Assembly (NCBI GenBank): GCA_023428865.1
Contig: JAEYWT010000205.1
Location: 1 to 7,966 of the forward strand
Length of the DNA stretch: 7,966 bases
Direction of reading: 5' to 3'
Source: Bacteroidota bacterium
GTDB lineage: Bacteria > Bacteroidota > Bacteroidia > Flavobacteriales_F > PHOS-HE28
Shown here: positions 6,928 to 7,966 of the stretch, in pieces
How the letters are laid out: every line of letters begins with the position of its first letter
Position numbering within the stretch: the stretch's first letter is position 1
Program-made: the position numbers and the translations under genes
The notes under the pieces: generated by a model
The model's input: only the letters and a program-made list of their open reading frames with translations
Told to the model about the DNA's origin: nothing
The model's database searches: none

Positions 6928-7332
6928 TCAGCTCAAACGCTCGATCATCGCTTGGATGTTCTGCCTCCAGACCGGATACAGTTCATCGTTCTCCTCCCAC
7001 AGTTCGCGCAGTTCGGAGGTCTCGCCCAGCACGCGTTCCAAGTTGCCGACAGATGCGGCTTTCAGATCACCGAGGTCTTTCTGCTTCACCACGTCCACCA
7101 CGGTAGCCAGGGTCTCCGCATCATCGCAGCGGTATATGGTGCCATTCAGGGCTGCATCGATCACCGCAGCGCTTACCAGCAAACAGTGGCAATCGGTGTA
7201 TTCGAGGTAGTCGCTGTCCGCAACGTTATCGTACCATTCGTTGATCTGCTCCAAGGGGTCGGCCAGGGAGAAGGAGGCGAGCACGTCGTAAGCGGTGTCG
7301 TCGTCGAAGATGCCGGTATCCCAAGCGCCCAT
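6928..7332 (-). CDS. DUF4259 domain-containing protein
   Basis: This is a 134-residue acidic cytoplasmic protein with no signal peptide or membrane segment. The start at ATG 7330-7332 is set by the family N-terminus: MGAWDTGIFDDDTAYDVL corresponds to the DUF4259 pattern MGAWGTGxFxxDxAxD, with Asp where Gly is usual at residue 5. The end (SELRELWEENDELYPVWRQN, about 106-125) also matches the family's Trp-containing tail. The frame is open 49 codons further upstream, but that part overlaps the cyanophycinase gene and looks non-native. The molecular function of the family is not known. It starts 13 nt after the cyanophycinase stop and ends 21 nt before the AsmA-like gene. Confidence 0.85.
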   Translation of the reverse strand: MGAWDTGIFDDDTAYDVLASFSLADPLEQINEWYDNVADSDYLEYTDCHCLLVSAAVIDAALNGTIYRCDDAETLATVVDVVKQKDLGDLKAASVGNLERVLGETSELRELWEENDELYPVWRQNIQAMIERLS

Positions 7333-7345
7333 GAGAAGGATTGGA

Positions 7346-7966
7346 TCAGCTTCGCACAGGCACCCGCACCGCTGCGAACGCCTTCTGTTGTACGCTGTAG
7401 CTGTGGCCTTTGCTGATGATGTGTACCTTGACTCCTTCAATGGAGAAGGGTTCGCCTTCTTCCACATCGGCGTAATCACTGTAGGTGATGTCGTGCCCGT
7501 CGAAGATCATCACCTGGCCGCTGCCGATGGTCTCCAGCATTTCGCCGTTGGTGATCACCACGCCGGTGTCTTCGCCCAGGCCGATACCGATGGCCGATGG
7601 GTTGGCAGCCACCGCCTGCGTGAGTCGGCTGAAACGGCCGCGCTCCACGAAATGGCTGTCGATGATCACATCGTAGATCAGTGCTGCTCCGGTGGTCATT
7701 TTCACACCGCCTTTGATCAGGCCGCTGGCGCTATGGCCTTGGTAGATCATGGTGCTGCTCATGCACATGGCGCCCGCACTGGTACCAGCGATCACGAAGC
7801 CGGCCTCTTCTTCGTAACGGCGTTTCATCAGTTGCAGGAAGGCCGTGCCACCGAAGATCGTCGTCAACCGCAGTTGATTGCCACCGCTCATCATCACCCC
7901 GTCGCACTTGGCCAGGCGTTTGATCATGTCAGGCCGCACGTCACCACGGTCGCGGATGTCCATGAT
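7346..7966 (-). CDS. cphB: Cyanophycinase (peptidase family S51), N-terminus beyond the window
   Basis: Cyanophycinase is a serine exopeptidase that cuts the storage polymer cyanophycin (multi-L-arginyl-poly-L-aspartate) into beta-Asp-Arg dipeptides. The visible 206 residues are the C-terminal three quarters; the frame stays open at the edge, so the first Met (7961-7963) is probably internal. Numbering from that Met, GGNQ carries Gln30, GTSAGA the nucleophile Ser62, DSHFVERGRFSRL has His104 plus Arg108, Arg110 and Arg113, and GLGEDTG has Glu131. The Ser-His and His-Glu spacings (42 and 27) equal those of the Synechocystis triad Ser132-His174-Glu201. One difference is Ser103 where Synechocystis has Gln173, next to the catalytic His. 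Active S51 chemistry is likely. The exact substrate is less certain, since S51 also contains aspartyl dipeptidases. No cyanophycin synthetase is in the window. Confidence 0.88.
   Translation of the reverse strand: MMDIRDRGDVRPDMIKRLAKCDGVMMSGGNQLRLTTIFGGTAFLQLMKRRYEEEAGFVIAGTSAGAMCMSSTMIYQGHSASGLIKGGVKMTTGAALIYDVIIDSHFVERGRFSRLTQAVAANPSAIGIGLGEDTGVVITNGEMLETIGSGQVMIFDGHDITYSDYADVEEGEPFSIEGVKVHIISKGHSYSVQQKAFAAVRVPVRS

Noticed and set aside
7333..7479. Upstream extension of the DUF4259 frame
   Set aside because: It overlaps the conserved cyanophycinase C-terminus and lacks similarity to the family, which begins at MGAW.

Overview
The window is one end of a contig. All eight genes read right to left on the minus strand and are tightly packed: 21 nt or less separates most neighbours, and no gap exceeds 106 nt. 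The likely source is a bacterium of the phylum Bacteroidota with fairly GC-rich DNA. Supporting signs are the absence of a Shine-Dalgarno motif before every assigned start, an AsmA-like protein with the C-terminal signature I associate with Bacteroidota homologues, and the sequence style of the RND efflux genes. The phylum call is an inference. Genus cannot be given.

In transcription order (high to low coordinates): (1) a cyanophycinase (peptidase family S51) lacking its N-terminus at the right edge; (2) a small DUF4259 protein; (3) a membrane-anchored AsmA/DUF748-like envelope protein; (4) an OmpR/PhoB-family response regulator; (5) its sensor histidine kinase, joined to the regulator by an ATGA start/stop overlap; (6) a short intergenic segment with four TTAAG half-sites spaced about one helical turn apart; (7) a TolC/CzcC-type outer-membrane channel; (8) a CusB/CzcB-type lipoprotein adaptor; (9) the N-terminal fifth of a CusA/CzcA-type heavy-metal RND pump, cut by the left edge.

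Items 4 to 9 form a coherent unit: a two-component system followed by a tripartite efflux pump spanning inner membrane, periplasm and outer membrane. The best regulatory signal is the tandem TTAAG operator between the kinase stop codon and the channel ATG. It has the direct-repeat form recognised by OmpR-family regulators of the PmrA/QseB type, so the adjacent regulator probably binds there to control the efflux genes. The metal cannot be read from this window because the substrate-determining part of the pump lies beyond the edge.

The first 20 bases are not genomic. They match the inner end of the Illumina Nextera Read 1 transposase adapter (Tn5 mosaic end) at 19 of 20 positions. The stop codon that appears to end the pump gene lies inside this adapter remnant and is artificial. 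I saw no tRNA, rRNA, CRISPR array, insertion sequence or integration site, and no gene-free stretch over 300 bases. The window looks like ordinary chromosomal content. The operator is its most interesting biological signal.
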